Positions 34,640 through 43,500 of a stretch of 64,000 nucleotides of DNA are shown here, in pieces. The stretch is taken from the NCBI GenBank assembly GCA_900290095.1, contig OKQS01000004.1:1-64000 (forward strand), written 5' to 3'. Origin of the DNA: Khoudiadiopia massiliensis (GTDB lineage: Bacteria; Bacillota; Clostridia; Tissierellales; Peptoniphilaceae). The notes beneath the pieces were generated by a model, which did not search any database, had not been told where the DNA came from, and worked only from the letters and a program-made list of their open reading frames with translations. The first letter of the stretch is position 1. The number at the start of each line of letters is the position of its first letter. A program made the translations under genes and the position numbers.

Positions 34640-36742
34640 TTAACCGTTATTTTTTGGATCTAAATTTAATAAAATAGCATTAATGGCAACGATGACTGTT
34701 GACACAGACATTAGGATTGCTCCTAATGCAGGGCTTAATGTGATACCAATAGGAGCCAAAATTCCTGCAGCTAGAGGGATAGCTATAAAGTTATAACCAG
34801 CTCCCCAAAAGAGATTTTGTTTCATTTTACGAGTTGTTTTGTGTGCTAATTCAATGAATGATTCAATATCTCCTGGATCAGATTGAGTCAAGATGACATC
34901 AGCTGAATCCAATGCCACTTGGGTTCCAGCGCCTACAGCTATACCAACGTCTGCTAAGGCAAGAGAAGGAGCATCATTGACACCGTCACCTACCATGATA
35001 ACTTTTTTTCCTTCTTCTTTAAGTGTTTTTACTAACTCATATTTGTCTTGTGGAGATTGATTTGATCTATATTCAATCTCTAAATCTTCTGCCGCGCCTT
35101 GAGCTGCTTTTTCATTATCACCTGTTGCCATAATTGGTTGAATATTGTTCTTTTTAAGAACTTTAATTAACTCTTTGCTCGTTGGTTTTAATTCATCCCC
35201 TAAAGCTACAGCACCAATAGCATCATCGTTTTCTACTAAGACACTGAGAGTTGCTCCTTTTGGAATATCAATATCCAGATTACGTCCGTAGGCTTTTTGA
35301 CTGATTAATTGGTAACGGTGCCCGCCTGCTTTACCCTCTACTCCAGCACCGGAAATCACATCAATCGAATCAAAATATGCTGGACGTATATCTTGCTGCT
35401 CGGCGAAACTTATAATTGATTGAGCAATTGGGTGGCTAGATCCTCCTTCAATACCTGCCAGTAAGGCAATGATTTCCTCCTTTGTATATTTGTCATTAAG
35501 AAGTTTTACATCTAATACTTTAAACTCACCAGTTGTTAAAGTACCCGTTTTATCTAAAATCATCACATCTGCATCTTGAGCTATTTCTAAGGCTTGGCGG
35601 TCTTTTACTAGTAAGCCACGGCTAGCTCCTAAGCTTGTGCTACGGGCGGTTACCAATGGAATAGCAAGACCCAATGCGTGCGGACAAGCAATAACTAATG
35701 TAGTAATAGTAAATATAACTGCCGTTGGCACATCTTCTATAACCATCCACACTACAAAAGCAATTAGCGCGACAATAACAGCAATATAGAAGAGCCACCC
35801 TGCAACCTTTTGCGCAATATTTTCTGCTCTGGAAGGCTGACTTTGAGCTTGGCTAATTAAAGTCTGTACTTGAGAGATAAAGGATTGATCACCTGTCTCA
35901 AGCACTTTAATATAAAGAACCCCTTCTCCATTTGTTGAGCCTCCGATTACTTCATCGCCAGGACCTTTTTTAACTGCTTTTGACTCCCCAGTTAGAAGAG
36001 CTTCATTTAAACGTGATTCGCCACGCTCGATAATCCCGTCTGCTGGCACATTTTCTCCGGCTTGAACACGAATTAAATCACCTACCTTTAAGTCAGCAAC
36101 TGGTCGTGTTTCAATTGAATCGTCTTCTAATACAACGTGAGCATCTTTCGGCACTAACTTAGCCAATTCTGCTTGTGCGTCTCCTGCTTCTCCAATAGCT
36201 TTCATCTCAATCCAGTGACCTAATAGCATGATTAATAGTAATGAAGCAAATTCAAAGAAAAAGTCCATCACGTGTTCACCCGTTACGTAGGTAATGATCA
36301 CAGCATAAATACTGTATAAATATGAAACACTTAAACCTAAAGAAACGAGTGCCATCATTCCAGGTTCTTTTTGTTTAAATTCGTCAACTGCACCTTGATA
36401 GAATGGACGTCCACCATAAATAATTAATATAGTAGATAAAATAGCTACTACAATATCAGAATATGGAAAAGTAAACTGGAATGGTAGTTCAAATCCATAC
36501 ATAGGGGATAAGAGCATAATAATTATTCCTAGTGGCAATGATTTTAAGAAAAGTTCCTTAAAGTTTCCGTGATGATGGTGGTCATGCCCACTGTGCCCGC
36601 TGTGATCATGCCCAGCATGATGGTCGTGATGTTGATTCTTATGGTCTCCATGTTCTTCCGTGCTTACGTGCTCATGTTTTGAATGATCCATGTCGCCATG
36701 ATTATGGTGACTGTGGAACGAATATCTGTTGTCATTATTCAT
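34640..36742 (-). CDS. copB: Copper-translocating P-type ATPase, CopB type
   Basis: A 700-residue P1B-type ATPase that exports copper. The N-terminus (about residues 1-60) is His-rich without CxxC metal-binding domains, and the membrane metal site is CPH (VIACPHALGLAIPLV) rather than CPC, the pattern of the CopB subgroup. The phosphorylation site DKTGTLTTG, TGES loop (LLTGESKAV), and hinge GDGVNDAPSLALADVGIAVG are intact. It follows the copY gene by 19 bp on the same strand and ends at a strong terminator. Its composition and neighbours indicate acquisition on a mobile element. Confidence 0.93.
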   Translation of the reverse strand: MNNDNRYSFHSHHNHGDMDHSKHEHVSTEEHGDHKNQHHDHHAGHDHSGHSGHDHHHHGNFKELFLKSLPLGIIIMLLSPMYGFELPFQFTFPYSDIVVAILSTILIIYGGRPFYQGAVDEFKQKEPGMMALVSLGLSVSYLYSIYAVIITYVTGEHVMDFFFEFASLLLIMLLGHWIEMKAIGEAGDAQAELAKLVPKDAHVVLEDDSIETRPVADLKVGDLIRVQAGENVPADGIIERGESRLNEALLTGESKAVKKGPGDEVIGGSTNGEGVLYIKVLETGDQSFISQVQTLISQAQSQPSRAENIAQKVAGWLFYIAVIVALIAFVVWMVIEDVPTAVIFTITTLVIACPHALGLAIPLVTARSTSLGASRGLLVKDRQALEIAQDADVMILDKTGTLTTGEFKVLDVKLLNDKYTKEEIIALLAGIEGGSSHPIAQSIISFAEQQDIRPAYFDSIDVISGAGVEGKAGGHRYQLISQKAYGRNLDIDIPKGATLSVLVENDDAIGAVALGDELKPTSKELIKVLKKNNIQPIMATGDNEKAAQGAAEDLEIEYRSNQSPQDKYELVKTLKEEGKKVIMVGDGVNDAPSLALADVGIAVGAGTQVALDSADVILTQSDPGDIESFIELAHKTTRKMKQNLFWGAGYNFIAIPLAAGILAPIGITLSPALGAILMSVSTVIVAINAILLNLDPKNNG

Positions 36743-36761
36743 TTTAAATTCCTCCTTATGT

Positions 36762-37211
36762 TTAATGATGATGTAAATGACACTTGCATTGTCCTTTTGG
36801 ACAATTGCAATCCACTTCTTCTACTGCGAAAGATTTTTTCATCTCTAATATTTTTTCTAGTCGATCTATATCATCGAAGCTTAAAACATGATCTTCAATG
36901 ATGCTTCCTATTACATTTCCGACTTTCTTATTGCAAATACGGTTAAAAATATCTTCTGCATAATCCATTACGGCTTCTGTCTCTTCAATATTGGCAGTGT
37001 AAATAAACTTTCTACCTTCTTTCTCTGTATTTAGTACGCCTTTTTCAACTAATCGACCTAAGATCGTTTTGATAGTGGATTGTGTCCAGTCCATTTTTTC
37101 TTTCAATACAGAGATGACTTTTTTACTAGTTACTAGATCATTTGCCCACACTACACGCATGACTTCCCATTCAGCATCTGTGATATGAGTATTATTTACT
37201 ATTACACCCAT
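36762..37211 (-). CDS. copY: CopY/TcrY-type copper-responsive repressor
   Basis: A 149-residue winged-helix repressor of the BlaI/CopY family. The DNA-binding domain is in residues 8-75 (ITDAEWEVMRVVWANDLVTS, then WTQSTIKTILGRLVEKGVL); the copper/zinc sensing motif CxCx4CxC is C135, C137, C142, C144 (DCNCPKGQCKCHLHHH). In this family Zn-loaded protein binds cop boxes and Cu(I) releases it. AAGGAGG lies before the ATG. Two cop-box-like sites lie in its promoter. Confidence 0.93.
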   Translation of the reverse strand: MGVIVNNTHITDAEWEVMRVVWANDLVTSKKVISVLKEKMDWTQSTIKTILGRLVEKGVLNTEKEGRKFIYTANIEETEAVMDYAEDIFNRICNKKVGNVIGSIIEDHVLSFDDIDRLEKILEMKKSFAVEEVDCNCPKGQCKCHLHHH

Positions 37212-37232
37212 TGTCTTTCCCTCCTTATCGTT

Positions 37233-37290
37233 TACGAGTGTAGACTTGATACTTAAGATAAGTTTACTCTTGTAAACTTATCTTGTCAAG
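37233..37290 (-). promoter_or_regulatory. copYB promoter with two cop boxes
   Basis: On the minus strand TTGACA and TAAACT are spaced 17 bp. Cop-box-like sites (consensus TACANNTGTA) are at 37265-37274 (TACAAGAGTA, between -35 and -10) and 37233-37242 (TACACTCGTA), each with one mismatch and flanked by GT..AAC symmetry. Confidence 0.75.
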
Positions 37291-37337
37291 TATTTTTAAT
37301 AAATGTAAGCAACGCTTATAGCTTTTTATCTCTCCAC

Positions 37338-37688
37338 TTATATACCATAATAATTTTCATAGTTTTTCCTATACTGAACAAGGTCAGAAAATTGTTCTTT
37401 ATTCAAAGAATACTCTTGCATAAGGGTGTTCTTTTTTTCTTGCAATTTATCAAGTTTGGATAGTATTTCTTTTGTATTTGGTAGTTTTTTATAGTTTTCT
37501 AAGATTTCTTTTGCGGTTATTTTATAAACTGAAAGTTCGCTATAATATTCTTCTGCGAATTGTTTGTCCTCAGGATTTTTCTTATGGTATTTATATATTT
37601 CACGATACTTATTTATAGTATTTATATTTTCAATATCTTGAGATAAACTCTTCATTTCAGTTTCAATTTTCTTTATTTTATCTAGCAA
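37338..37688 (-). pseudogene. Relaxase C-terminal remnant
   Basis: A 116-residue frame of Lys/Glu-rich helices (EILENYKKLPNTKEILSKLD, LVQYRKNYENYYGI) that resembles the end of MobA/VirD2-type relaxases of Firmicutes mobilisable elements. The matching N-terminus is the next ORF upstream, in which the catalytic His-triad region is cut off; the middle of the gene has been deleted. Confidence 0.65.
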
Positions 37689-37750
37689 ATCTTATCTATC
37701 ATCAACAGATTTTTTGATTAGCTCATTGAGCTGAGTGATTGAATTAAATA

Positions 37751-37936
37751 TCAAGCCAGAACTGTAACTTTAGTATCATTATCTTCTCTAGTTTTCATAA
37801 ACTGAATGAGGGCATTAGATGGATGACAATTAAATGAAGATACCAAGATTGTTTCATCAGTTTTTTCACTCTTAGTTATATAGTCTATTGCCAAATTAAG
37901 AGTTGATTTTATAGGATGTATTTTTGTAATTGCCAT
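37751..37936 (-). pseudogene. Relaxase N-terminal remnant
   Basis: A 61-residue frame beginning MAITKIHPIKSTLNLAIDYI and ending TREDNDTKVTVLA, the near-invariant start of MobA/VirD2-family relaxases in Firmicutes integrative elements. These proteins are normally over 400 residues, with the HxH metal site further on; here the frame ends after 61 codons and the C-terminal remnant follows 62 bp later. It cannot be a working relaxase. It lies just after the mobC remnant, the usual gene order. Confidence 0.8.
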
Positions 37937-37937
37937 A

Positions 37938-38110
37938 CTAATCAGTAGAACTTTCTTTTGATTTATTAAGAAGCAGTGAATGAATCTGCCATATTTCTTT
38001 TGATAATTTTTCTATTTTTCTCTAATATAATCAATATCTTTCTTGTAAATAACACCACTTGTATTAGTTGCTTTTACAATCTGGTTTATGTTATTTGTAG
38101 CATTTGAAAG
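37938..38110 (-). pseudogene. mobC remnant with frameshift
   Basis: Minus-strand codons read LSNATNNINQIVKATNTSGV, IYKKDIDYIREK, stop; one frame over the sequence continues EKLSKEIWQIHSLLLNKSKE to a TAG two bases before the relaxase ATG. The NNINQIVKATN patch is typical of the C-terminus of MobC relaxosome proteins. The 5' part is missing. Confidence 0.7.
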
Positions 38111-38161
38111 TAACTATTTGAGATGTCTAAATAAAATAATCCTCATAATATGCACGCAAAA

Positions 38162-38194
38162 AGACCGCAGCTTGAAACTACGGTCTAATTTTTT
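38162..38194 (+). terminator. Terminator-like hairpin near guaA
   Basis: AGACCGCAG paired with CTACGGTCT (one bulge) followed by TTTTTT. It lies in the 385-bp gap between the mob remnant and guaA and could end guaA transcription in the opposite direction too (A-run on the left). Nothing else convincing is seen in 38195-38324. Confidence 0.65.
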
Positions 38195-38324
38195 GTCCAA
38201 ATGCAAACCACTTGGAGCTATTATTCAATTTATTCTTTTTTACTTCCAGTACCATTTGAGTGCCAGTAGCCATTTTTTATTCTCTATATAGCTTGTAATT
38301 AAGCCATTTTAGAAAATTTTGCGA

Positions 38325-38336
38325 TTATTCCCACTC
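38325..38336. other. 3' end of guaA, candidate integration site
   Basis: TTATTCCCACTC includes the guaA stop. The guaA 3' end is a known insertion target for integrative elements in Firmicutes; mobile-element remnants begin within 250 bp. Confidence 0.45.
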
Positions 38337-39875
38337 GATCGTAGCAGGCGGCTTCCCCGTAATATCATAAACCACCCTGCTCACCTCATGGACCTCGTTG
38401 CAGATCCTCTCCGAAGCCCGGGCAAGGACATCGTGGGGTACGCGGGCCCACTCGGCAGTCATGAAGTCGATCGTGCTTACGGCCCTCAAGGCAAGCACAT
38501 AGCCGTAAATCCTGGAATCTCCGCGAACCCCGACTGAGCGCATGTCTGTTAGGACTGCAAAATATTGGCCTATATCCTTATGTAGGCCGGCCTTTTTAAC
38601 CTCTTCCCTCCAGATGGCATCGGCATTCTGAAGGATGCGGATCTTTTCCCTGTCTATTGGGCCCAGGATCCTTACCGCCAGTCCCGGTCCCGGGAAGGGT
38701 TGACGCCAAACCAGGTCATCGGGGATGCCCAGCTCAGTTCCCACAGCCCTGACCTCGTCCTTGAAAAGATCCCTCAAGGGCTCAATTAGACCCTTGAAGT
38801 CCACGTCCTCAGGCAGGCCGCCCACATTGTGGTGGGACTTAATAACTGCCCCGCCGACCCCGGACTCAATAACATCCGGATAAATAGTCCCCTGGACCAG
38901 GTAGTCCACCTGACCGATCTTTTTAGCCTCTTCTTCAAAGACCCTGATAAACTCCTCGCCGATAATCTTTCTCTTGGTCTCGGGATCAGTCACCCCTTCA
39001 AGCTTTGACAGGAAGCGGTCTGATGCATCCACCCTGATCAGATTCATTCCGAACTGTTTTCCGAAAACCTCTTCAACTGTATCTGCCTCATCCTTTCTCA
39101 AGAGGCCGTGGTCGACGAAAACGCAGGTCAGGTTCTTCCCAATAGCCTTATGGACCAAAAGGGCTGCAACAGATGAGTCAACCCCGCCTGAAAAGGCACA
39201 AAGGGCCTTTTTATCGCCTATCTTATCCCTTATATCCGCTATGGTGGAGCGGGCAAAATCCCCCATCTCCCATGACTTATTGCAATGGCAAACCTCAAAC
39301 AGGAAGTTTGAGATGATCTCCTTACCCTTTTCGGTGTGATTTACTTCCGGGTGGAATTGGACACCATAAAGTCCTCTGGCCTCATCGCTGAAAGCCGCAA
39401 CGGGGCATGATTTGCTTGAAGCTATGATCTTAAAACTGTCCGACAAATTCACAATCCTATCCCTGTGGCTCATCCAGACAATCGTATCTTCCGGAAGATC
39501 CTCGAAAATAGGGGATTCCTTATCTATGTGGAGTTCGGTCCTACCGTATTCAGCTTCTACGCAGGCCTCAACCTTGCCCCCGCCGGCCTCGGCCATCCAT
39601 TGGGCCCCGTAGCAAATTCCTAAAATCGGGATCCCGGCATTGAGAATCTCAGGATCCAGGGCCGGTGCCCCCTCTTCATATACAGAGTGTGGGCCCCCGG
39701 TAAGAATTATTCCTTTATATGTATCATTTTTTAGGCAATCCGCAGCCTTGTCATAGGGCTTTATTTCACAGTAGACGGAGTTTTCACGAACTCTCCTGGC
39801 TATAACCTGCTTATATTGGCCGCCGAAATCCACTATTAACACCTTTTCACTTGTAAGCTGGTCTGTCCGGCTCAT
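38325..39875 (-). CDS. guaA: GMP synthase (glutamine-hydrolysing)
   Basis: A 516-residue enzyme that converts XMP to GMP with glutamine and ATP. The N-terminal class I amidotransferase domain has the nucleophile elbow [17 protein letters not shown] (Cys) and the His/Glu pair in [13 protein letters not shown]; the ATP-pyrophosphatase domain starts [15 protein letters not shown]; the dimerisation domain holds [15 protein letters not shown] and ends with KPPATIEWE, as in all bacterial GuaA. Complete length. It stands alone, with GGAGG before the ATG. Confidence 0.97.
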   Translation of the reverse strand: MSRTDQLTSEKVLIVDFGGQYKQVIARRVRENSVYCEIKPYDKAADCLKNDTYKGIILTGGPHSVYEEGAPALDPEILNAGIPILGICYGAQWMAEAGGGKVEACVEAEYGRTELHIDKESPIFEDLPEDTIVWMSHRDRIVNLSDSFKIIASSKSCPVAAFSDEARGLYGVQFHPEVNHTEKGKEIISNFLFEVCHCNKSWEMGDFARSTIADIRDKIGDKKALCAFSGGVDSSVAALLVHKAIGKNLTCVFVDHGLLRKDEADTVEEVFGKQFGMNLIRVDASDRFLSKLEGVTDPETKRKIIGEEFIRVFEEEAKKIGQVDYLVQGTIYPDVIESGVGGAVIKSHHNVGGLPEDVDFKGLIEPLRDLFKDEVRAVGTELGIPDDLVWRQPFPGPGLAVRILGPIDREKIRILQNADAIWREEVKKAGLHKDIGQYFAVLTDMRSVGVRGDSRIYGYVLALRAVSTIDFMTAEWARVPHDVLARASERICNEVHEVSRVVYDITGKPPATIEWE

Positions 39876-39941
39876 ATTGACCTCCTATAAAAAAATAATT
39901 TCAGCTCGAATCATTCCATTTATTTTACCACGAAGCGGCAA

Positions 39942-39982
39942 GAAAAAAGGATGTTTAAAGTCTGAAACTTCAAACATCCTCT
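39942..39982 (-). terminator. Terminator of the metNIQ operon
   Basis: AGGATGTTT/AAACATCCT hairpin (plus flanking pairs) followed on the minus strand by TTTTTTCTTG, 35 bp after the metQ stop. Confidence 0.85.
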
Positions 39983-40016
39983 TCACTTCATTAACTTTTA
40001 ATAACCTGTCTCAATT

Positions 40017-40880
40017 CTAGAAAGCAGGTATTACAGCTCCATTGTACTTCTCTTCAATAAATTTCTTTATTGTCTCTGACTGGAAGGCCTTAACCAGAGC
40101 TTTAATCTTCGGCTTATCCTGGTCCCCGTTTCTTACAGCTATTATGTTGGCATAGGGACTGTCCTTACCTTCAATAGCTATATTATCCTTTACGGGATTT
40201 AATCCTGCTCCCAAGGCCCAGTTGGAGTTGATGGCTGCAGCATCGGCACTCTTGTACTGGCTTGGAATTGAAGGTGCTTCCATCGGAATGAACTGGAGAT
40301 TCTTGGGATTCTCGACAACATTGACCTCGGTAACATTCAGGTTGGTCGGATCATCAAGTTTTATCAGGCCATTCTTTTCCAAAAGCAGGAGGGCACGGGC
40401 CCCGTTTGTAACATCATTGGGGATGATGACCCTTGCTCCGTTGGGAAGCTCTTCCAAGCTCTTGAACTTATCAGAATAGATTCCCAAGGGCTCAATGTGA
40501 ACGGCGCCAACATTGACCAGGTCCAGCTTATTTTCCTGGCAGAACTGCTTCAGATAAGGATCATGCTGGAAGAAGTTGGCATCCAAGTCTCCTGAAGCCA
40601 AGGCCTTGTTGGGCAGTACATAGTCGTCAAATGGGATAATCTGAAGATCATAGCCCTCTTTTTTCAAATCGTCTTTAACAGCCTCAGCCAATTCCTGGTG
40701 GGGAACCGGGCTTACGCCGAATTTGATTACCTTGTCATCGTCAGCATTGGCAGCTGATGTGGCATCTGATGTCTGGGCTGATGTATCTTCCCCAGATCCG
40801 CTCTGATTTCCACCCTTGCCTCCACAAGCCGTTAAAATGAGTGACAGTGCCAATAAACTTGCAAATAATTTCTTTTTCAT
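40017..40880 (-). CDS. metQ: Methionine ABC transporter substrate-binding lipoprotein
   Basis: A 287-residue NlpA/MetQ-family lipoprotein. The signal peptide ends at lipobox LTAC with C19, followed by a Gly/Ser-rich linker. The ligand domain shows IKFGVSPVPHQELAEAV, FDDYVLPNKALASGDLDANF and FQHDPYLKQF, which are typical of MetQ. It delivers L- or D-methionine to MetI. It is the last gene of metN-metI-metQ and is controlled with them by the Met T-box. Confidence 0.95.
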   Translation of the reverse strand: MKKKLFASLLALSLILTACGGKGGNQSGSGEDTSAQTSDATSAANADDDKVIKFGVSPVPHQELAEAVKDDLKKEGYDLQIIPFDDYVLPNKALASGDLDANFFQHDPYLKQFCQENKLDLVNVGAVHIEPLGIYSDKFKSLEELPNGARVIIPNDVTNGARALLLLEKNGLIKLDDPTNLNVTEVNVVENPKNLQFIPMEAPSIPSQYKSADAAAINSNWALGAGLNPVKDNIAIEGKDSPYANIIAVRNGDQDKPKIKALVKAFQSETIKKFIEEKYNGAVIPAF

Positions 40881-40899
40881 ATTTTCCTCCTAAAATTTT

Positions 40900-41571
40900 T
40901 TATAATTTTTTATTTATATGTCTGGAAAGGCCGTTTCCGATTAACTGGATGACCTGAACCAGAACTATTATCAGCAGGACCGACAGGTATAGGACCGTGC
41001 CTTCCCTCCTGTAATATCCGTACCTTACAGCAATGGCTCCCAAGCCCCCTGCTCCCAGGGTTCCCGCCATAGCCGTGTAACCGATCAAGGTTATTATCAA
41101 CATCGTTATGTTATTAATTATGCTTGGCATGGCCTCGGGAATCAGTACCTTAAAAACAATCTGAGAGTTTGAAGATCCCATGGCCTGGGCCGCTTCGATA
41201 ACCCCGCTGTCAACATCCTTCATTGATGTCTCAAGCATTCGTGCGAAGAAGGGGGCCGCCGAAAGGGCCAGGGAAATCAGGGCTGCTGTCGGGCCAATGG
41301 AAGTCCCTATCATGATCTCTGTCAAGGGTATGAGCAGGATCATGAAAATCACGAAGGGAACCGATCTTACCACGTTAACTATGAGGTCCAGGGCCCTATA
41401 TATGGCGGTATTCTCATGAAGAGAATCCTTGTCCGTTATATAGAGGGCCAGGCCTATGGGAGATCCTACCAGGACCGCCAACAAGCTTCCAAGGAAGACC
41501 ATGTAGAAAGTCTCTATACTTGCATCTATTAAAAGTTTTTGTACTACATCCCACGCCAGAGTATTGTTCAT
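40900..41571 (-). CDS. metI: Methionine ABC transporter permease
   Basis: A 223-residue, five-helix permease of the MetI family. The coupling EAA loop reads DSGVIEAAQAMGSSNSQIVF and connects to MetN. Helices such as TFYMVFLGSLLAVLVGSPIG and the C-terminal TAMAGTLGAGGLGAIAVRYG fit the family. Its start overlaps the end of metN by 4 bp; metQ follows after 19 bp. Confidence 0.95.
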   Translation of the reverse strand: MNNTLAWDVVQKLLIDASIETFYMVFLGSLLAVLVGSPIGLALYITDKDSLHENTAIYRALDLIVNVVRSVPFVIFMILLIPLTEIMIGTSIGPTAALISLALSAAPFFARMLETSMKDVDSGVIEAAQAMGSSNSQIVFKVLIPEAMPSIINNITMLIITLIGYTAMAGTLGAGGLGAIAVRYGYYRREGTVLYLSVLLIIVLVQVIQLIGNGLSRHINKKL

Positions 41572-42593
41572 TCCAGCACCTCCACTTCAACGCCTCTATT
41601 TAAAAGCTCTTCAACAGCCTTGTCCAACTCCTCATCATCTCCGTCCAACTCCACCAGCAGGCTTCCCAGGTGGCCCACGTTCAGGGTATCAATATTCCCT
41701 GCCAATATTGACAGCGATATGTCGTGTCTCTTGATCAGGTCGGCGATTATGGGCTTATCTGCCGTCTGTCCCGGGTAGGTGAGTTTTAAGAGTCTCCCGT
41801 TATGGGAAATGTTCCTATATTCATCCCAGCTTTCCCCATCATGGGCTTTTGATATGAAGGCCCGGGTTGTGGGGTGTTTGGGATGGAGGAAGATCTCCTG
41901 GGTCTCGTTTTCTTCAACTATACGCCCGTTATCCATAACTGCTATCCTGTCACATATGGACTTGGCAACCTCCATCTGGTGGGTAATCATTATTATTGTC
42001 GTTCCCAGCTCGCCCGAAATCTTCTTCAAAAGTTCCAGGACCTGCTTGGTGTTTTTCGGATCCAAGGCCGATGTTCCCTCATCTGATAAAAGAATCTCCG
42101 GTTTCCTGGCAATGGCCCTGGCTATGGCCACCCTCTGCTGCTGACCACCTGAGAGCTGGGAGGGATATGAGTCCGCCCTGTCTGCCAGGTCTATGAAGCT
42201 CAGGAGCTCATCAACCCTCTTGTCTATCTCTTTCTTGGCCACCTTATCTATGATAAGTGGGTAGGCTATGTTCTCCCTGACTGTTTTTTGCGAGAAAAGA
42301 TTAAAGTGTTGGAAGATCATCCCGATCTCTTTTCTTCTATTTAGCAGATCCGACTTGTTGAGCCCTATTATGTCGATCCCGTCAATAACTATCTCTCCGG
42401 CTGTGGGCTCTTCAAGCCTGTTCAGGAGCCTTACCAGGGTGGATTTTCCTGCCCCGCTTAGGCCTATGATTCCGTATATCTCTCCCTTATTGACATGGAA
42501 AGAGACATCCCTAACCGCTTCAATATTTCCCTTGTCTGATTTGAAAGATTTTGACACATTCTTTACATCTATCATTCTCTTCCCCTCTTTCAT
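41568..42593 (-). CDS. metN: Methionine ABC transporter ATPase
   Basis: A 341-residue ATPase. Walker A is GLSGAGKSTLVRLLNRL, the signature SQLSGGQQQRVAIARA, Walker B EILLSDEGTSALD and the H-loop MITHQMEVAKSI. In position 5 of Walker B, EILLSDEG has the usual MetN form. The C-terminal 80 residues form the NIL domain that binds methionine and inhibits transport. ATG 42593 has AAGGA upstream; ATG 42575 (MIDVKNVSKSF), with GAGGGG, fits homologues better. A Met T-box precedes it. Confidence 0.95.
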   Translation of the reverse strand: MKEGKRMIDVKNVSKSFKSDKGNIEAVRDVSFHVNKGEIYGIIGLSGAGKSTLVRLLNRLEEPTAGEIVIDGIDIIGLNKSDLLNRRKEIGMIFQHFNLFSQKTVRENIAYPLIIDKVAKKEIDKRVDELLSFIDLADRADSYPSQLSGGQQQRVAIARAIARKPEILLSDEGTSALDPKNTKQVLELLKKISGELGTTIIMITHQMEVAKSICDRIAVMDNGRIVEENETQEIFLHPKHPTTRAFISKAHDGESWDEYRNISHNGRLLKLTYPGQTADKPIIADLIKRHDISLSILAGNIDTLNVGHLGSLLVELDGDDEELDKAVEELLNRGVEVEVLE

Positions 42594-42613
42594 TAAAATT
42601 CCTTAGCTACAAG

Positions 42614-42896
42614 AAAATAAAATCCCTTCATTCGCCAAAAGACGAATGAAGGGACGAATTATCGTGTTACCACCCAACTTCACTTTGCACTCACATGCAA
42701 AATCTCATAGAGTTCCTGTTGAAACCCCTCTGCTGTATCGGGCAGACCCGTTTGGAAAGCTTGCACCGTCCAAATGCTCCGAGTTCATGTTCACTTCCTT
42801 CCTCGCTTCTCCCTCTCAGCAAACGGGAGCTCTCTGTCAAGCTTATCCGGAAGCTACTCTTCTCATCAACGCCTTAATGATTAAGTATAGTTTAGT
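42614..42896 (-). ncRNA. T-box riboswitch, methionine-specific
   Basis: The leader of metNIQ has the T-box core GGGTGGTAACACG (42663-42675, minus strand), a stem I beginning GATGAGAAGAGTAGC, the apical AGAGAG...GCTGAGAGGGAG region, and a specifier loop GAACATGAAC whose codon ATG (42786-42788) reads methionine. A terminator hairpin CCCTTCATTCG/CGAATGAAGGG (42624-42653) followed by TTTTATTTT competes with the antiterminator. Uncharged tRNA-Met should permit read-through, so transport genes turn on in methionine shortage. Confidence 0.92.
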
Positions 42897-42925
42897 ATCT
42901 TAATTGTCTTTACTGTTTTTGTCAA
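42897..42925 (-). promoter_or_regulatory. Promoter of the Met T-box/metNIQ transcript
   Basis: TTGACA (42920-42925) and TAAGAT (42897-42902) on the minus strand, 17 bp apart, inside the last codons of the upstream regulator gene. Confidence 0.65.
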
Positions 42926-43280
42926 GAAATTTTTTTATAGCCTCAAAAGTTTCTTGAGAAAGGGCATGTTCAATGCGGCAGGCATCGTGATCTGCCAGGT
43001 CTTTATCGACTCCTATATGGATCAGGATCTTCTTTACTGTCTGGTGCCTTTCATTGATCTCTCTGCCAATTCTTTCCCCTTCTTCAGTGAGAACAAGATT
43101 GCCACCCTTTTCCATGATAACATAGCCCTTGTCCCTCATCTTTTTTACAGCATTTGAAACAGAGGCCCTGCTCAGGTCCAAATCATTTGCCAGGTCAATA
43201 GATAGAACTTTATCCGACTCCATGTGGAGAACATATATAGCCTCTAAATAATTTTCCAGCGAATCATATACTTGATGCAC
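42900..43280 (-). CDS. DtxR/MntR-family metal-dependent regulator
   Basis: A 126-residue repressor with an N-terminal winged helix (SLENYLEAIYVLHMESDKVL, LANDLDLSRASVSNAVKKMR, EKGGNLVLTEEGERIG) and a dimerisation/metal-binding domain with HQTVKKILIHIGVDKDLADHD and CRIEHALS, where the His/Asp/Cys/Glu ligands lie. It lacks the SH3-like third domain, as in MntR. It starts at GTG with AAAGGA six bases upstream. It may control Mn or Fe transport, perhaps including mntP in this window, but no target site was identified. Confidence 0.88.
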   Translation of the reverse strand: MHQVYDSLENYLEAIYVLHMESDKVLSIDLANDLDLSRASVSNAVKKMRDKGYVIMEKGGNLVLTEEGERIGREINERHQTVKKILIHIGVDKDLADHDACRIEHALSQETFEAIKKFLDKNSKDN

Positions 43281-43467
43281 AGCAATTCCTTTCCATCAGA
43301 GCCTGTACCCAAGGGTCTCATAAACCCGCCAACTTGTAAAGGGAACATCTCCGGTTTCAAATTAATTTTGTCAAAATTTAAATTCATACATACTTATTAT
43401 ATCCAAAAACTCGATTTTCACACTTTTAAATATCAAAACCTGTGAATCACAGGTTTTTGAGTAGCTG

Positions 43468-43494
43468 TTATCACTTTAACGCTTTGAGTGCTAA
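43468..43494. promoter_or_regulatory. CIRCE-like operator upstream of hsp20
   Basis: TTATCACTT - 9 bases - GAGTGCTAA, compared with the CIRCE consensus TTAGCACTC-N9-GAGTGCTAA: the right arm is perfect, the left arm matches 7 of 9. It ends 6 bp before the -35 box of hsp20, suggesting HrcA control. Confidence 0.7.
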
Positions 43495-43500
43495 AAATTC

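Noticed and set aside
37338..37936. Two functional small genes
   Set aside because: Both match opposite ends of one relaxase; the catalytic centre is missing.
38195..38324. Integrase remnant next to guaA
   Set aside because: A short minus-strand frame (MATGTQMVLEVKK) is open, but I cannot match it to an integrase.
39876..39940. Purine riboswitch before guaA
   Set aside because: Spacer is only about 65 bp before the met terminator and no aptamer core is visible.
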